From positions 682,001 to 746,000 of the forward strand of contig NZ_CP007030.1 in assembly GCF_000227665.2 (NCBI RefSeq): a stretch of DNA of 64,000 bases, in the 5' to 3' direction. Under the pieces are notes generated by a model. That model did no database searches. It saw nothing but the letters and a program-made list of their open reading frames with translations, and was not told the DNA's origin. Numbering within the stretch: the stretch's first letter is position 1; each line of letters begins with the position of its first letter. Positions 35,711 through 43,912 of this stretch are shown here, in pieces. The stretch comes from Thiomicrospira aerophila AL3 (GTDB lineage Bacteria > Pseudomonadota > Gammaproteobacteria > Thiomicrospirales > Thiomicrospiraceae). The position numbers were made by a program, and so were the translations under genes.

Positions 35711-36241
35711 GTAACCGGTTTGTTCTTCCCGTCTGCGCTGTCTTGAGCGCCAACTTAATCGCACTTGTAATTGCCAGCCCAGCTGTACCAGTAAGTAACC
35801 CAATGTTCCAGCACTGACTCCAACCACCAGGCTACCCAGCATTAAAGGTTGCCAGATCGCGACAAAGGTGTGGCCTATCCAGGCCCAACTCATTTCAAAG
35901 GCTAAATTTTCTTTGGCCGCTTCGCCCAAAAGCACCGACCCTAACCAATAATTAAAATACCAAATGGGTCCCATCGTGATAGGATTACTTATCCATACCA
36001 GTAAAATACTTAGTGTTAAGTTGGCTTTAAGGCCAATGGCGCTGATGGCGGCGACCAGCATTTGCCAAGGCATGGGCATGGCTGCCCAGAAAGGCCCAAT
36101 AAAAAAAGCTTTGGCGACAGAGCTGCGGTTTAGGTGCCAAAGATTGGGCTCTTGTACCCAATGCGCAATCCGTGCCAAGCCTGGCTTTTCAAGTAGTTTA
36201 CCTGGATGAGGTGTCCATTTTTTAAAGAGTTTTTTTGCCAT
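35693..36241 (-). CDS. DUF2062 domain membrane protein
   Basis: A 182-residue protein matching the DUF2062 family: N-terminal K-K-W-T-P-H-P-G-K-L, then the conserved L-W-H-L-N-R-S-S-V-A and the membrane part with L-L-V-W-I-S-N-P-I-T-M-G-P near residue 86. Two to three membrane helices are followed by an Arg-rich C-terminal tail. The function is unknown. The frame allows a GTG at 36277, but family N-termini align with the ATG at 36241. This ATG overlaps the divergent comEC start (CATG on both strands), an arrangement leaving no intergenic space. Confidence 0.85.
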   Translation of the reverse strand: MAKKLFKKWTPHPGKLLEKPGLARIAHWVQEPNLWHLNRSSVAKAFFIGPFWAAMPMPWQMLVAAISAIGLKANLTLSILLVWISNPITMGPIWYFNYWLGSVLLGEAAKENLAFEMSWAWIGHTFVAIWQPLMLGSLVVGVSAGTLGYLLVQLGWQLQVRLSWRSRQRRREEQTGYKKPRG

Positions 36242-38702
36242 GTTTGTTTGGTTTGCCTTCGGCTGGATCGCCGTCACCCTATGGTTATTTCAACTGCCAC
36301 AGTTGCCATCACCGGTCATTTTTGTGGTTTTTTTAGCGTTGGGTATTTTAGCACAGAGTTTTAATTGGCAACGCCTAGGCCAAGGGTTAATTGGGCTGGC
36401 TTTAGGAGGGCTGGCATTGGTGTTGGTGGAGCGTTGGACAGCGCCTTTGCCGTTAACAGCGGTGTCTGATCAAGCGATGATTGCGGGACAGCTGGTCAGT
36501 CTAGTCACCGAGCAATCGCGTTTTGGGCGTAGCCAGCAGCAAGCGGTGTTTGCGGTGCGTCAGCTTGAAGAGATAAATGGCGCAATGCAAGTGCGCTATA
36601 GACTACGGCCACGCTATGTCCAATTAAGTTGTTGGGATTGCCCCAATTTACGGCCAAATCATATTTATCGTTTGCAGGTGCAATTGCAGCCAATGCGGGG
36701 TTTAAGTAACCCGGGTGGGTTTGACTATGAAACTTGGGTTAAACAGCAAAATCTAGCGGCACGTGCTAGGGTGCGCATGGATGTGACAGCCTGGCAGGAC
36801 GGCCAGTGGGATCTAGGTGCAAGCTGGGGTTGGCATCGCTACCGTGATGACTTAGCTCAGCGGATGCGCAAGCACTGGGGAGAAACGGAGTTTGCCGGGA
36901 TTTATTCTGGGTTGCTGTTAGCGGATCGGGGTGCGATTAGTGAAGCGCAGTGGCAGGTGATGCGCGCAACTGGCACGATTCATTTGATGGCGATATCCGG
37001 TTTGCATCTGGCACTGGTGGCTGGCATGGGCTATGCACTGGGGGCAATCATCTGGTGGTTCGGTGTGAGACTGCTAGGTTGGTGGCATAGCTGGCCACGG
37101 GTCTGGATAGCGGTGCCGGTAGGTTTGGTGTTCGCAACCGTCTATGCTGTTTTAGCGGGTTTTACCCTGCCAACGCAACGTGCTTGGTTGATGGTGTTAG
37201 TGGTGTTGGTGTTTTTGTTATTGCGGCGTAAACGTCAACCCTGGCCATTATTGTTATTAGCAGCCTGGCTTATTGTGCTCTGGCAGCCGGCGAGTGTACT
37301 AGCACCTGGGTTTTGGTTGTCATTTTTAGCGGTGGCGATTATTTTTTTATGGCTTGGCTTACCTCGAAAACCGCGTCAAGCGGCTGCTCATCATCCTATT
37401 GCGCATAGTCTTTACCAGGCCTGGTCAATACAATGGCTTATTTCATTGGGTCTAATCCCGGGTTTGTGGTGGTTTTATCAGGCATTTCCTACCTACAGTG
37501 TGCTGGCTAATTTGGTTGCGGTGCCGTTTGTCAGTTTTATAGGTTTGCCATTAGTGTTGCTGACCGCGACCTTGGCAGAACTCGGTGAGTTATTGAGTTG
37601 CTGTAATGCGGGGTTGGGATGGCTGTTAAGGCTATTAATTCGACTGGCTGATAGTCTTTGGTTGGTACTATGGTGGGCTTTGGAAACAGTGGCGGCCTGG
37701 CCGCATAGTGAAGTATGGCTGCCACCGCCAAGTTTGTGGCAGGTGGTGGTGCTCTATAGCGTGATGTTTTTGTGGGTCGCCGGTCAGCAGCATGCCTGGT
37801 GGTGGCGAGCACGCTGGATACTAACCGGCTTAGTGCTTGTTTTGGTGACCTTAGTTAGTGGGTTTAATTATAAAAATGGCCTTATCAAACAAGAGACCCT
37901 TCGGCTGGGTGAGGCACGGGTAACCATTTTAGATGTGGGGCAGGGTCAAGCGGTTGTAATCGATACTCGCAACCACCGGCTTATCTATGATGTTGGCCCG
38001 CGTTTTGGGCCCCATAGTGATGCCGGCGAAAGAGTGATTGTGCCTTTTTTAAAACAACGGCCTGTTAAAGATAGTCAGGGTTTAATTATTAGCCATGCGG
38101 ATTTGGATCATGCCGGAGGGCTGGCCTCCTTGCGTCGTGAGCAAACATTTACTTTGCGTTTAACTGGTGAACCAGCGCGCTTGGCTGAGCAATATCAACA
38201 GGATGACTTTGCGTTATGCCAAGTTGGACAACAGTGGATTTGGGATGAGGTGCAGTTTGCGATTTTGGCACCGGGTCATTTTCCAGTATTAGATCATAAT
38301 GACGCCTCTTGTGTGTTACGCGTTCAGGCGGGTGAACAGGTTATGTTGATTACCGGTGATTTGGGGCGAGCACATGAACGCGCTTTAGTCCGTTATCATG
38401 GTGAAGAGGGGGTCAAAGCAGATATTCTGGTGGCGGGACATCATGGTTCACGTCATTCATCTGATCCGCAATTTTTAGCAGCTGTCTCACCAGAATGGAT
38501 TATTTTTAGTGCCGGTTTTCGAAATCGATTTGGAATGCCGCACCCAGATGTGCTGGCGCGGACCGAGCGTTACACCCAAGCTAAGCCACTGAATACAGCT
38601 TGCAGTGGTGCGATAGAATTTACCCTAAACCAAGCAGGTCTAACCCCGCAGTTGTGGCGTGAAAAGACTAAACGCTGGTACCATATTCCTTGTGATGCAT
38701 GA
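36240..38702 (+). CDS. comEC: DNA uptake channel protein ComEC/Rec2
   Basis: An 820-residue inner-membrane protein for transport of single-stranded DNA during natural transformation. An N-terminal DUF4131 domain (about 25-195) includes L-S-N-P-G-G-F-D-Y-E-T-W. The Competence domain has many helices between residues 230 and 530, with A-I-S-G-L-H-L near its start. The C-terminal metallo-beta-lactamase domain has I-S-H-A-D-L-D-H at residues 617-624 and G-H-H-G-S-R-H-S near 735, the metal ligands. All three domains look intact, which suggests the organism can be transformed. The ATG shares two bases with the divergent DUF2062 start. Confidence 0.95.
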   Translation: MFVWFAFGWIAVTLWLFQLPQLPSPVIFVVFLALGILAQSFNWQRLGQGLIGLALGGLALVLVERWTAPLPLTAVSDQAMIAGQLVSLVTEQSRFGRSQQQAVFAVRQLEEINGAMQVRYRLRPRYVQLSCWDCPNLRPNHIYRLQVQLQPMRGLSNPGGFDYETWVKQQNLAARARVRMDVTAWQDGQWDLGASWGWHRYRDDLAQRMRKHWGETEFAGIYSGLLLADRGAISEAQWQVMRATGTIHLMAISGLHLALVAGMGYALGAIIWWFGVRLLGWWHSWPRVWIAVPVGLVFATVYAVLAGFTLPTQRAWLMVLVVLVFLLLRRKRQPWPLLLLAAWLIVLWQPASVLAPGFWLSFLAVAIIFLWLGLPRKPRQAAAHHPIAHSLYQAWSIQWLISLGLIPGLWWFYQAFPTYSVLANLVAVPFVSFIGLPLVLLTATLAELGELLSCCNAGLGWLLRLLIRLADSLWLVLWWALETVAAWPHSEVWLPPPSLWQVVVLYSVMFLWVAGQQHAWWWRARWILTGLVLVLVTLVSGFNYKNGLIKQETLRLGEARVTILDVGQGQAVVIDTRNHRLIYDVGPRFGPHSDAGERVIVPFLKQRPVKDSQGLIISHADLDHAGGLASLRREQTFTLRLTGEPARLAEQYQQDDFALCQVGQQWIWDEVQFAILAPGHFPVLDHNDASCVLRVQAGEQVMLITGDLGRAHERALVRYHGEEGVKADILVAGHHGSRHSSDPQFLAAVSPEWIIFSAGFRNRFGMPHPDVLARTERYTQAKPLNTACSGAIEFTLNQAGLTPQLWREKTKRWYHIPCDA

Positions 38703-38800
38703 CAAAAATTCCATTTTAGCCTGTTAATTTTAGTTAAAAGCTATAGAATCAATAGGTCAAATTAATAACCTTACATCAAAATCCTATTAAGAGGTGAAGC

Positions 38801-39151
38801 ATGAAATTTGTGGCGTTGGTGGTGATTACCTCAGCTGAGTGTGAGTCAGAAGTTAAAGCGCTTGCAAAAGAGGCAGGTGCGGTTGGTGCAACAATTATTG
38901 ATGCTAAAGGTAGTGGTATTGAAGAAAAAAAATCGTTTTTTTCTTTAACCTTTGAGGGCAATCAATCAGTGTTGCTGTATGTTTTGGAAGCAGGTTTAGG
39001 CAGAAAAGTATTGCGGGCTTTAAAGCAATATTTTGATAACCCTGAAAACGATGGATTAGCTTTTACTACACCCATGAACTTTATTGTTGGGCTTGATAAA
39101 AAGTTATTACATAAGTTTGAAACAAACATTGAACAAGAGGAGCGTTTGTAA
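38801..39151 (+). CDS. PII-like signalling protein
   Basis: A 116-residue protein with PII superfamily topology. The start M-K-F-V-A-L-V-V-I-T-S, then A-G-A-V-G-A-T-I-I-D-A-K-G near residue 26, correspond to the first strand and the pre-T-loop region. The T-loop (about 38-58) lacks the uridylylated Tyr51 of GlnB, and the usual B-loop (T-G-x-x-G-D-G-K) is missing, replaced by N-D-G-L-A-F-T-T near 85. It may still bind a nucleotide or other ligand as a trimer, but not by the classical site. AGAGGTG precedes the ATG. Its stop overlaps the next gene's start (TAATG). Confidence 0.78.
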   Translation: MKFVALVVITSAECESEVKALAKEAGAVGATIIDAKGSGIEEKKSFFSLTFEGNQSVLLYVLEAGLGRKVLRALKQYFDNPENDGLAFTTPMNFIVGLDKKLLHKFETNIEQEERL

Positions 39152-39558
39152 TGTCTGCAAAAAAAGTTTTGGTTAAAGATGTCATGAAAACCAATGTGGT
39201 GACCATCAAACCCTATGCCACAATTAAAGAAGCTATGCAGTTAATGAAAAAACACCATCTTAAATCTTTGGTGGTTGAAAAGTCTTCGCCGAGTGATGCC
39301 TATGGCATTATCACCAACTCGCATGTTTTGAAACCTATCTTGGTTCAAGAAGGGGATATAGAACTATTAAATGTATTTGATGTCTATAACAAACCTGCGT
39401 TTTCGGTTTCGTCGGAAATAGATGTGAAATATGCGGCCAAACTTATGTTGGATTTGAATGTTAAGCGTGTCATTGTAAGTGATAATAATGATTTAAAAGG
39501 GGTTTTGAGTGTCACCGATTTAAGTGACTATTTATTAGCGATGGTCGAAGAAGCCTAG
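39151..39558 (+). CDS. Stand-alone two-CBS-domain protein
   Basis: A 135-residue protein consisting of a single CBS pair (Bateman module). First repeat: V-K-D-V-M-K-T-N-V-V-T-I-K-P near residue 7 with A-M-Q-L-M-K-K-H-H-L-K-S-L-V-V. Second repeat: F-S-V-S-S-E-I-D-V near 85 with A-A-K-L-M-L-D-L-N-V-K-R-V-I-V and G-V-L-S-V-T-D-L-S-D. Such modules bind AMP, ATP or related adenine nucleotides and regulate channels and transporters. Start overlaps the PII-like stop by one base, so the two sensors are translationally coupled. The next gene starts 7 bases later. Confidence 0.88.
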   Translation: MSAKKVLVKDVMKTNVVTIKPYATIKEAMQLMKKHHLKSLVVEKSSPSDAYGIITNSHVLKPILVQEGDIELLNVFDVYNKPAFSVSSEIDVKYAAKLMLDLNVKRVIVSDNNDLKGVLSVTDLSDYLLAMVEEA

Positions 39559-39565
39559 TGTTGTT

Positions 39566-41074
39566 ATGAACGAAATTCTAAAACAACTACAACACGCACT
39601 GTTGGAGTCTGCCCGCAATATCTTGCCAATTTTGATCATTATTATTGGTTTTCAATTGCTGGTTTTTCAAACTGTACCGGATAACTTTATATCCATTGCT
39701 ATAGGCTTTGCGATAGTTGTTATTGGCGTGGCGTTTTTCCTGGTCGGTTTAGAGGTCGGGGTGTTTCCGTTAGGGAACTCCCTGTCTAACGAGTTTCTGC
39801 AAAAACGCTCGGTGGTGCTGTTTGTATTATTTGGCTTTGCGATAGGTTTTTCTGCCTCGATTGCCGAACCGGCGATTATCGCGGTCGCGCTGCAAGCTGA
39901 AGAAATCACCCAGGGGGCGATTGATGCCTTTACCCTGCGGTTAATTATTGCGTCATCGGTCGGGGCGATTACCGCCTTTGGTATTTTGCGTGCCTTGTTT
40001 GGCTGGTCTGTGTCGAAGATCATTATTACGGGTTACATTATCGTATTGGTCATTACCGCCTTTACCCCGAAAGAAATTATCGGCTTGGCCTATGACTCCG
40101 GCGGGGTGGCAACCAATGTTGCCACGGTTCCACTGATTGTCGCCATCGGTATAGGTATTGCCTCGTCGATTCGTGGCCGCAGTGTGTTGCGGGATGGGTT
40201 TGGCTTTGTTGCGCTGGCTGCGATCACACCGATGATCAGTATTCAGCTCTATGGTATTTTCGCGCTGGGCGATGACTTGAGCATGCTGGGTGTCGGTTAT
40301 GAAAAACCGATTGAAGAGGCCTATACACTGGCAGACTTTGCGCCTATGGCGATTCTAGCGGGCATTTTCGATACCTTCTTAAATATCTTGCCGATATTGG
40401 CAACGATTTTTATTTTCCAGTTTTTGGTATTACGTAAGCGTTTGCCGAATTTGCCGCGTGTGGTGATCGGCTTTGTATTCTTGGTAATCGGGCTTTATGG
40501 CTTTATTCTAGGGATCAAACTGGGCTTATTCCCAATCGGTGAATCCATTGCCGGCAGTCTGGTAGATATGAACAGTGTGTTCTTTATTCTGTTGTTTGCG
40601 TTTTTGGTGGGCTTTGGCACCACTATGGCCGAACCGGCTTTGGTGGCAGTGATTAAACAAGCGGATAAATATTCGGAACTGAGCTTAAACGTCACCTTGA
40701 TTCGTATCTTGGTTGCGGTGGGCGTTGGTTTTGGAATTTTGCTCGGCACCTATAAAATTGTCCACGGCATGGATATCTGGTTGCTGATTACCTTGCTCTA
40801 TGCGTTTGTGGTAGTTTTGGTGTTTTTTGCACCAAAAGAAATGCACGCCTTTGCGTTTGATTTGGGCGGGGTGACTACCTCAGAAATTACAGTCCCTTTA
40901 GTTACCGCTTTTGGTATCTATTTGGCAACAAATATTGAAGGACGTAATATCCTAATGGATGGTTTTGGTTTGATTGCGTTTGCCTCGGTATTCCCAATGA
41001 TTACGGTATTGGGTTACAGCATTATTGCGCAAAAAATGACAAAACGCCGCTTGCGAACGCCTTCAAAATCTTAG
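39566..41074 (+). CDS. DUF1538 membrane protein with duplicated halves
   Basis: A 502-residue integral membrane protein of about 12-14 helices, matching DUF1538. Two homologous halves (about residues 15-235 and 270-490) align without gaps at an offset of 255. Paired motifs are G-V-F-P-L-G (65) with G-L-F-P-I-G (320), A-E-P-A (100) with A-E-P-A (355), T-P-K-E (167) with A-P-K-E (422), D-S-G-G-V-A-T (177) with D-L-G-G-V-T-T (432), and D-G-F-G (210) with D-G-F-G (465). Acidic Glu/Asp in membrane segments suggest ion transport. The molecular function is not known to me. It follows the two sensor genes closely. Confidence 0.82.
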   Translation: MNEILKQLQHALLESARNILPILIIIIGFQLLVFQTVPDNFISIAIGFAIVVIGVAFFLVGLEVGVFPLGNSLSNEFLQKRSVVLFVLFGFAIGFSASIAEPAIIAVALQAEEITQGAIDAFTLRLIIASSVGAITAFGILRALFGWSVSKIIITGYIIVLVITAFTPKEIIGLAYDSGGVATNVATVPLIVAIGIGIASSIRGRSVLRDGFGFVALAAITPMISIQLYGIFALGDDLSMLGVGYEKPIEEAYTLADFAPMAILAGIFDTFLNILPILATIFIFQFLVLRKRLPNLPRVVIGFVFLVIGLYGFILGIKLGLFPIGESIAGSLVDMNSVFFILLFAFLVGFGTTMAEPALVAVIKQADKYSELSLNVTLIRILVAVGVGFGILLGTYKIVHGMDIWLLITLLYAFVVVLVFFAPKEMHAFAFDLGGVTTSEITVPLVTAFGIYLATNIEGRNILMDGFGLIAFASVFPMITVLGYSIIAQKMTKRRLRTPSKS

Positions 41075-41086
41075 TTAGGAGTGGTT

Positions 41087-43819
41087 ATGACTGAATCGAC
41101 CCAGGCAGCAACTCGCAAACAACCGGATGATACCCCATTTAATTGGCACGCAAATAAAGCTGATAAAGCCTTGGCGCACTTTAAAAGCAGTGAGCAGGGG
41201 TTGAGTTCCGAGCAAGCGGCAGACCGATTGGCGGAGTTTGGGCCGAACCGCATTGAGACCAGTCAACGCAGTGGGCCATGGGTGCGGCTGTTGCGTCAGT
41301 TTAATAATATTCTGATCTATATCTTGATTGCGGCGGCGGTGGGTACGGCGTTTTTAGAACATTGGGTGGATACCTTTGTTATTTTGGCCGTGGTGTTAAT
41401 CAATGCGAGTATTGGTTATGTGCAAGAAGGTAAAGCTGAGCAGGCATTGGATGCCATTCGCAATATGCTGTCACCGCAAGCGGTGGTGCTTAGAAATGGG
41501 CAGCGCCAAACTATTGAAGCGGATCAACTTGTGCCGGGCGATATTGTTTTACTTCAAGCCGGGGATAAAGTGCCAGCGGATTTGCGCTTGATTGATACGC
41601 GCAGCTTGCGTATTGAGGAGGCGGTATTGACCGGTGAATCGGTGCCAGTCGAAAAACGGACTGAACCGGTCGCGACCAGTGCCTCTTTAGGTGATCGACT
41701 ATCCTTGGCTTATTCTGGCACCCTAGTCAGTTTTGGGCGTGGGCGCGGCGTGGTGATTGCAACCGGTGAGCAAACGGAAATTGGTCGGATTAGCGCCATG
41801 CTATCTAGTGTGGAAACGATTTCAACGCCATTATTGCGCCAAACCGCTGAGTTTGGGCGCATTTTATCGATCATTATCATTTTCTTGTCGGCAATCATTT
41901 TTGCTTTTGGGTATTGGGTGCGAGATTACGCTGCGGCCGAGATGTTTTTGGCGGCAGTGAGTTTGGCAGTATCAACCATTCCTGAAGGCTTGCCCGCCAT
42001 TATGACCATTACCCTGGCTATTGGTGTGCAAAAAATGGCTAAGCGTAACGCGATTATTCGCCGTCTACCAGCGGTCGAAACCCTGGGTGCCGTCACCACA
42101 ATTTGTTCTGATAAAACCGGGACCTTAACCCGTAATGAAATGACAGTGCAGGCCTTAGTGACAGCTGATCATGAATATCAGGTTACCGGGGTAGGTTATG
42201 CACCCCAGGGTAGTATTGAATTGGCAGGACAGATGTTGGAACAGGACCAACTGGAACCTGCCTTGGCGATGGGTTTAAAGGGCGCCTTGTTATGTAATGA
42301 TAGCTGGTTGGTTGAAAAAGAAGGCGATTGGCAGGTTAATGGTGATCCAACTGAAGGGGCATTATTAGCGGCTGCAATGAAAGTAGGGCTCGATCCGCAG
42401 ACGGAAGCGGGCCTCTGCCCTCGTACCGATTTGATTCCATTTGAATCCGATCACAAATTTATGGCCACTTTGCATCATGACCATGAACAACAGGGCTATA
42501 TTTTTATTAAAGGCGCGCCTGAGAAAATACTGGCGATGTGTCAGCAGCAGCGTACACAGCAGGGCGATCTGCCGATTGATGTGGATTTTTGGCATCAAGC
42601 GATGGAAAAACTGGCGGAGCGTGGGCAGCGTGTTTTAGCGATTGCGGTGAAACGCGTACCGGCTAGCCAGTTAGAACTGGGCTTTAATGATGTGCAAGAC
42701 GGTGCAATATTGCTCAACTTATTTGGCATTATTGATCCGCCAAGAGAAGAAGCAATTAAGGCCGTCGCGGAGTGTCATCAAGCCGGTATTCGGGTAAAAA
42801 TGATCACCGGTGATCATGCTGGTACCGCAAAAGCAATTGGCTTGCAACTTGGCATTGGTGATGGTCAAACTGCGGTGACAGGTCAAGAGATTGAGCAAAT
42901 GGATGACCAGACCTTGCAAGAGGTGGTCAGTCGGGTAGATATTTTTGCGCGTACTAGCCCAGAACATAAGTTGCGGTTGGTGGCGGCTCTGCAGGCTCAA
43001 GGCCATGTCACTGCGATGACCGGTGATGGGGTGAATGACGCCCCAGCGCTAAAACGTGCCGATGTCGGTATATCCATGGGGCGCAAAGGCACTGAAGCCT
43101 CGAAAGAAGCCTCTGAGATGGTGCTGGCTGATGATAACTTTGCTTCGATAGCGCGTGCGGTTAGAGAAGGTCGAACGGTGTATAACAATATCCGTAAATC
43201 GATTTTGCACATGCTACCCACCAATGCCGGTCAATCCTTGACGATTATATTTGCGATTTTACTCGCGCACCAATTGCCTTTAACGCCGGTGCAGGTATTG
43301 TGGGTCAACATGGTGACCTCGGTCACGCTGGCGATGGCCTTGGCTTTTGAGCCTACCGAACCGGGCGTGATGCGCCGCCATCCGCGCCGACCTGATATGC
43401 CGTTATTATCTGGATTAATGCTATGGCGAATTCCGTTTGTAGCATTACTGCTGTGGGCGGGTACCTTCGGTCATTTCGTTTATATGGATATGCAGGGTGT
43501 AATCGATGAATATGCCCGAACAGTCGCTATTAATACCTTGGTAGCGGGTCAGATATTTTATCTATTTAATTTGCGCTACATTGATCAGCATGTTTTTAGT
43601 ATGGATGGTTTGTTTGGCAGTAAGGCTATGTGGATTGCAGTGGGTACCCTGGTGGTGTTGCAGTTAGCATTTACCTACGCGCCTTTCATGAATACGCTGT
43701 TTGGAACCACGCCGATTGCGACTGAAGACTGGATTCGTATCTTGATGTTTGGTTTGTTGGTGTTTATTTTGGTTGAAATGGAAAAATGGGTGCGCAGACG
43801 CTATTTTACGGCTGCATAA
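41087..43819 (+). CDS. Cation-transporting P-type ATPase (P2 type)
   Basis: A 910-residue P2-type ATPase. Motifs: T-G-E-S actuator near residue 187, phosphorylated Asp342 in C-S-D-K-T-G-T-L-T, M4 segment I-P-E-G-L-P, and the hinge T-G-D-G-V-N-D-A-P-A-L near 645. M6 reads W-V-N-M-V-T-S with Asn741 but Ser745 at the position of SERCA Asp800, so canonical Ca2+ site II is incomplete; Na+ or another ion is possible. The start is the ATG at 41087, 5 bases after AGGAG; a GTG at 41081 lies inside that ribosome site. The gene is 12 bases after DUF1538. Confidence 0.93.
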   Translation: MTESTQAATRKQPDDTPFNWHANKADKALAHFKSSEQGLSSEQAADRLAEFGPNRIETSQRSGPWVRLLRQFNNILIYILIAAAVGTAFLEHWVDTFVILAVVLINASIGYVQEGKAEQALDAIRNMLSPQAVVLRNGQRQTIEADQLVPGDIVLLQAGDKVPADLRLIDTRSLRIEEAVLTGESVPVEKRTEPVATSASLGDRLSLAYSGTLVSFGRGRGVVIATGEQTEIGRISAMLSSVETISTPLLRQTAEFGRILSIIIIFLSAIIFAFGYWVRDYAAAEMFLAAVSLAVSTIPEGLPAIMTITLAIGVQKMAKRNAIIRRLPAVETLGAVTTICSDKTGTLTRNEMTVQALVTADHEYQVTGVGYAPQGSIELAGQMLEQDQLEPALAMGLKGALLCNDSWLVEKEGDWQVNGDPTEGALLAAAMKVGLDPQTEAGLCPRTDLIPFESDHKFMATLHHDHEQQGYIFIKGAPEKILAMCQQQRTQQGDLPIDVDFWHQAMEKLAERGQRVLAIAVKRVPASQLELGFNDVQDGAILLNLFGIIDPPREEAIKAVAECHQAGIRVKMITGDHAGTAKAIGLQLGIGDGQTAVTGQEIEQMDDQTLQEVVSRVDIFARTSPEHKLRLVAALQAQGHVTAMTGDGVNDAPALKRADVGISMGRKGTEASKEASEMVLADDNFASIARAVREGRTVYNNIRKSILHMLPTNAGQSLTIIFAILLAHQLPLTPVQVLWVNMVTSVTLAMALAFEPTEPGVMRRHPRRPDMPLLSGLMLWRIPFVALLLWAGTFGHFVYMDMQGVIDEYARTVAINTLVAGQIFYLFNLRYIDQHVFSMDGLFGSKAMWIAVGTLVVLQLAFTYAPFMNTLFGTTPIATEDWIRILMFGLLVFILVEMEKWVRRRYFTAA

Positions 43820-43835
43820 GCTCAATTAAACACTC

Positions 43836-43865
43836 AAATAAGCCTGCGCTAATAGGCTTATTTTT
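43836..43865 (+). terminator. Intrinsic terminator after the P-type ATPase
   Basis: AAATAAGCCT and AGGCTTATTT form a 10-bp perfect stem with an 8-base loop, followed by TT. The T-run is partly in the stem. It separates the PII-CBS-DUF1538-ATPase operon from the antiporter gene. Confidence 0.8.
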
Positions 43866-43912
43866 GCTAAAATCTTACATAATTCATTTCAAAGCCACCG
43901 AGGCAAACTAGC

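Noticed and set aside
39667-40023. A 118-codon minus-strand frame within the DUF1538 gene
   Set aside because: Mirror frame of a membrane protein gene, rich in charged residues, with no start signal.
41081-41086. GTG start for the P-type ATPase
   Set aside because: The GTG overlaps the AGGAG ribosome site; the ATG at 41087 is better placed.
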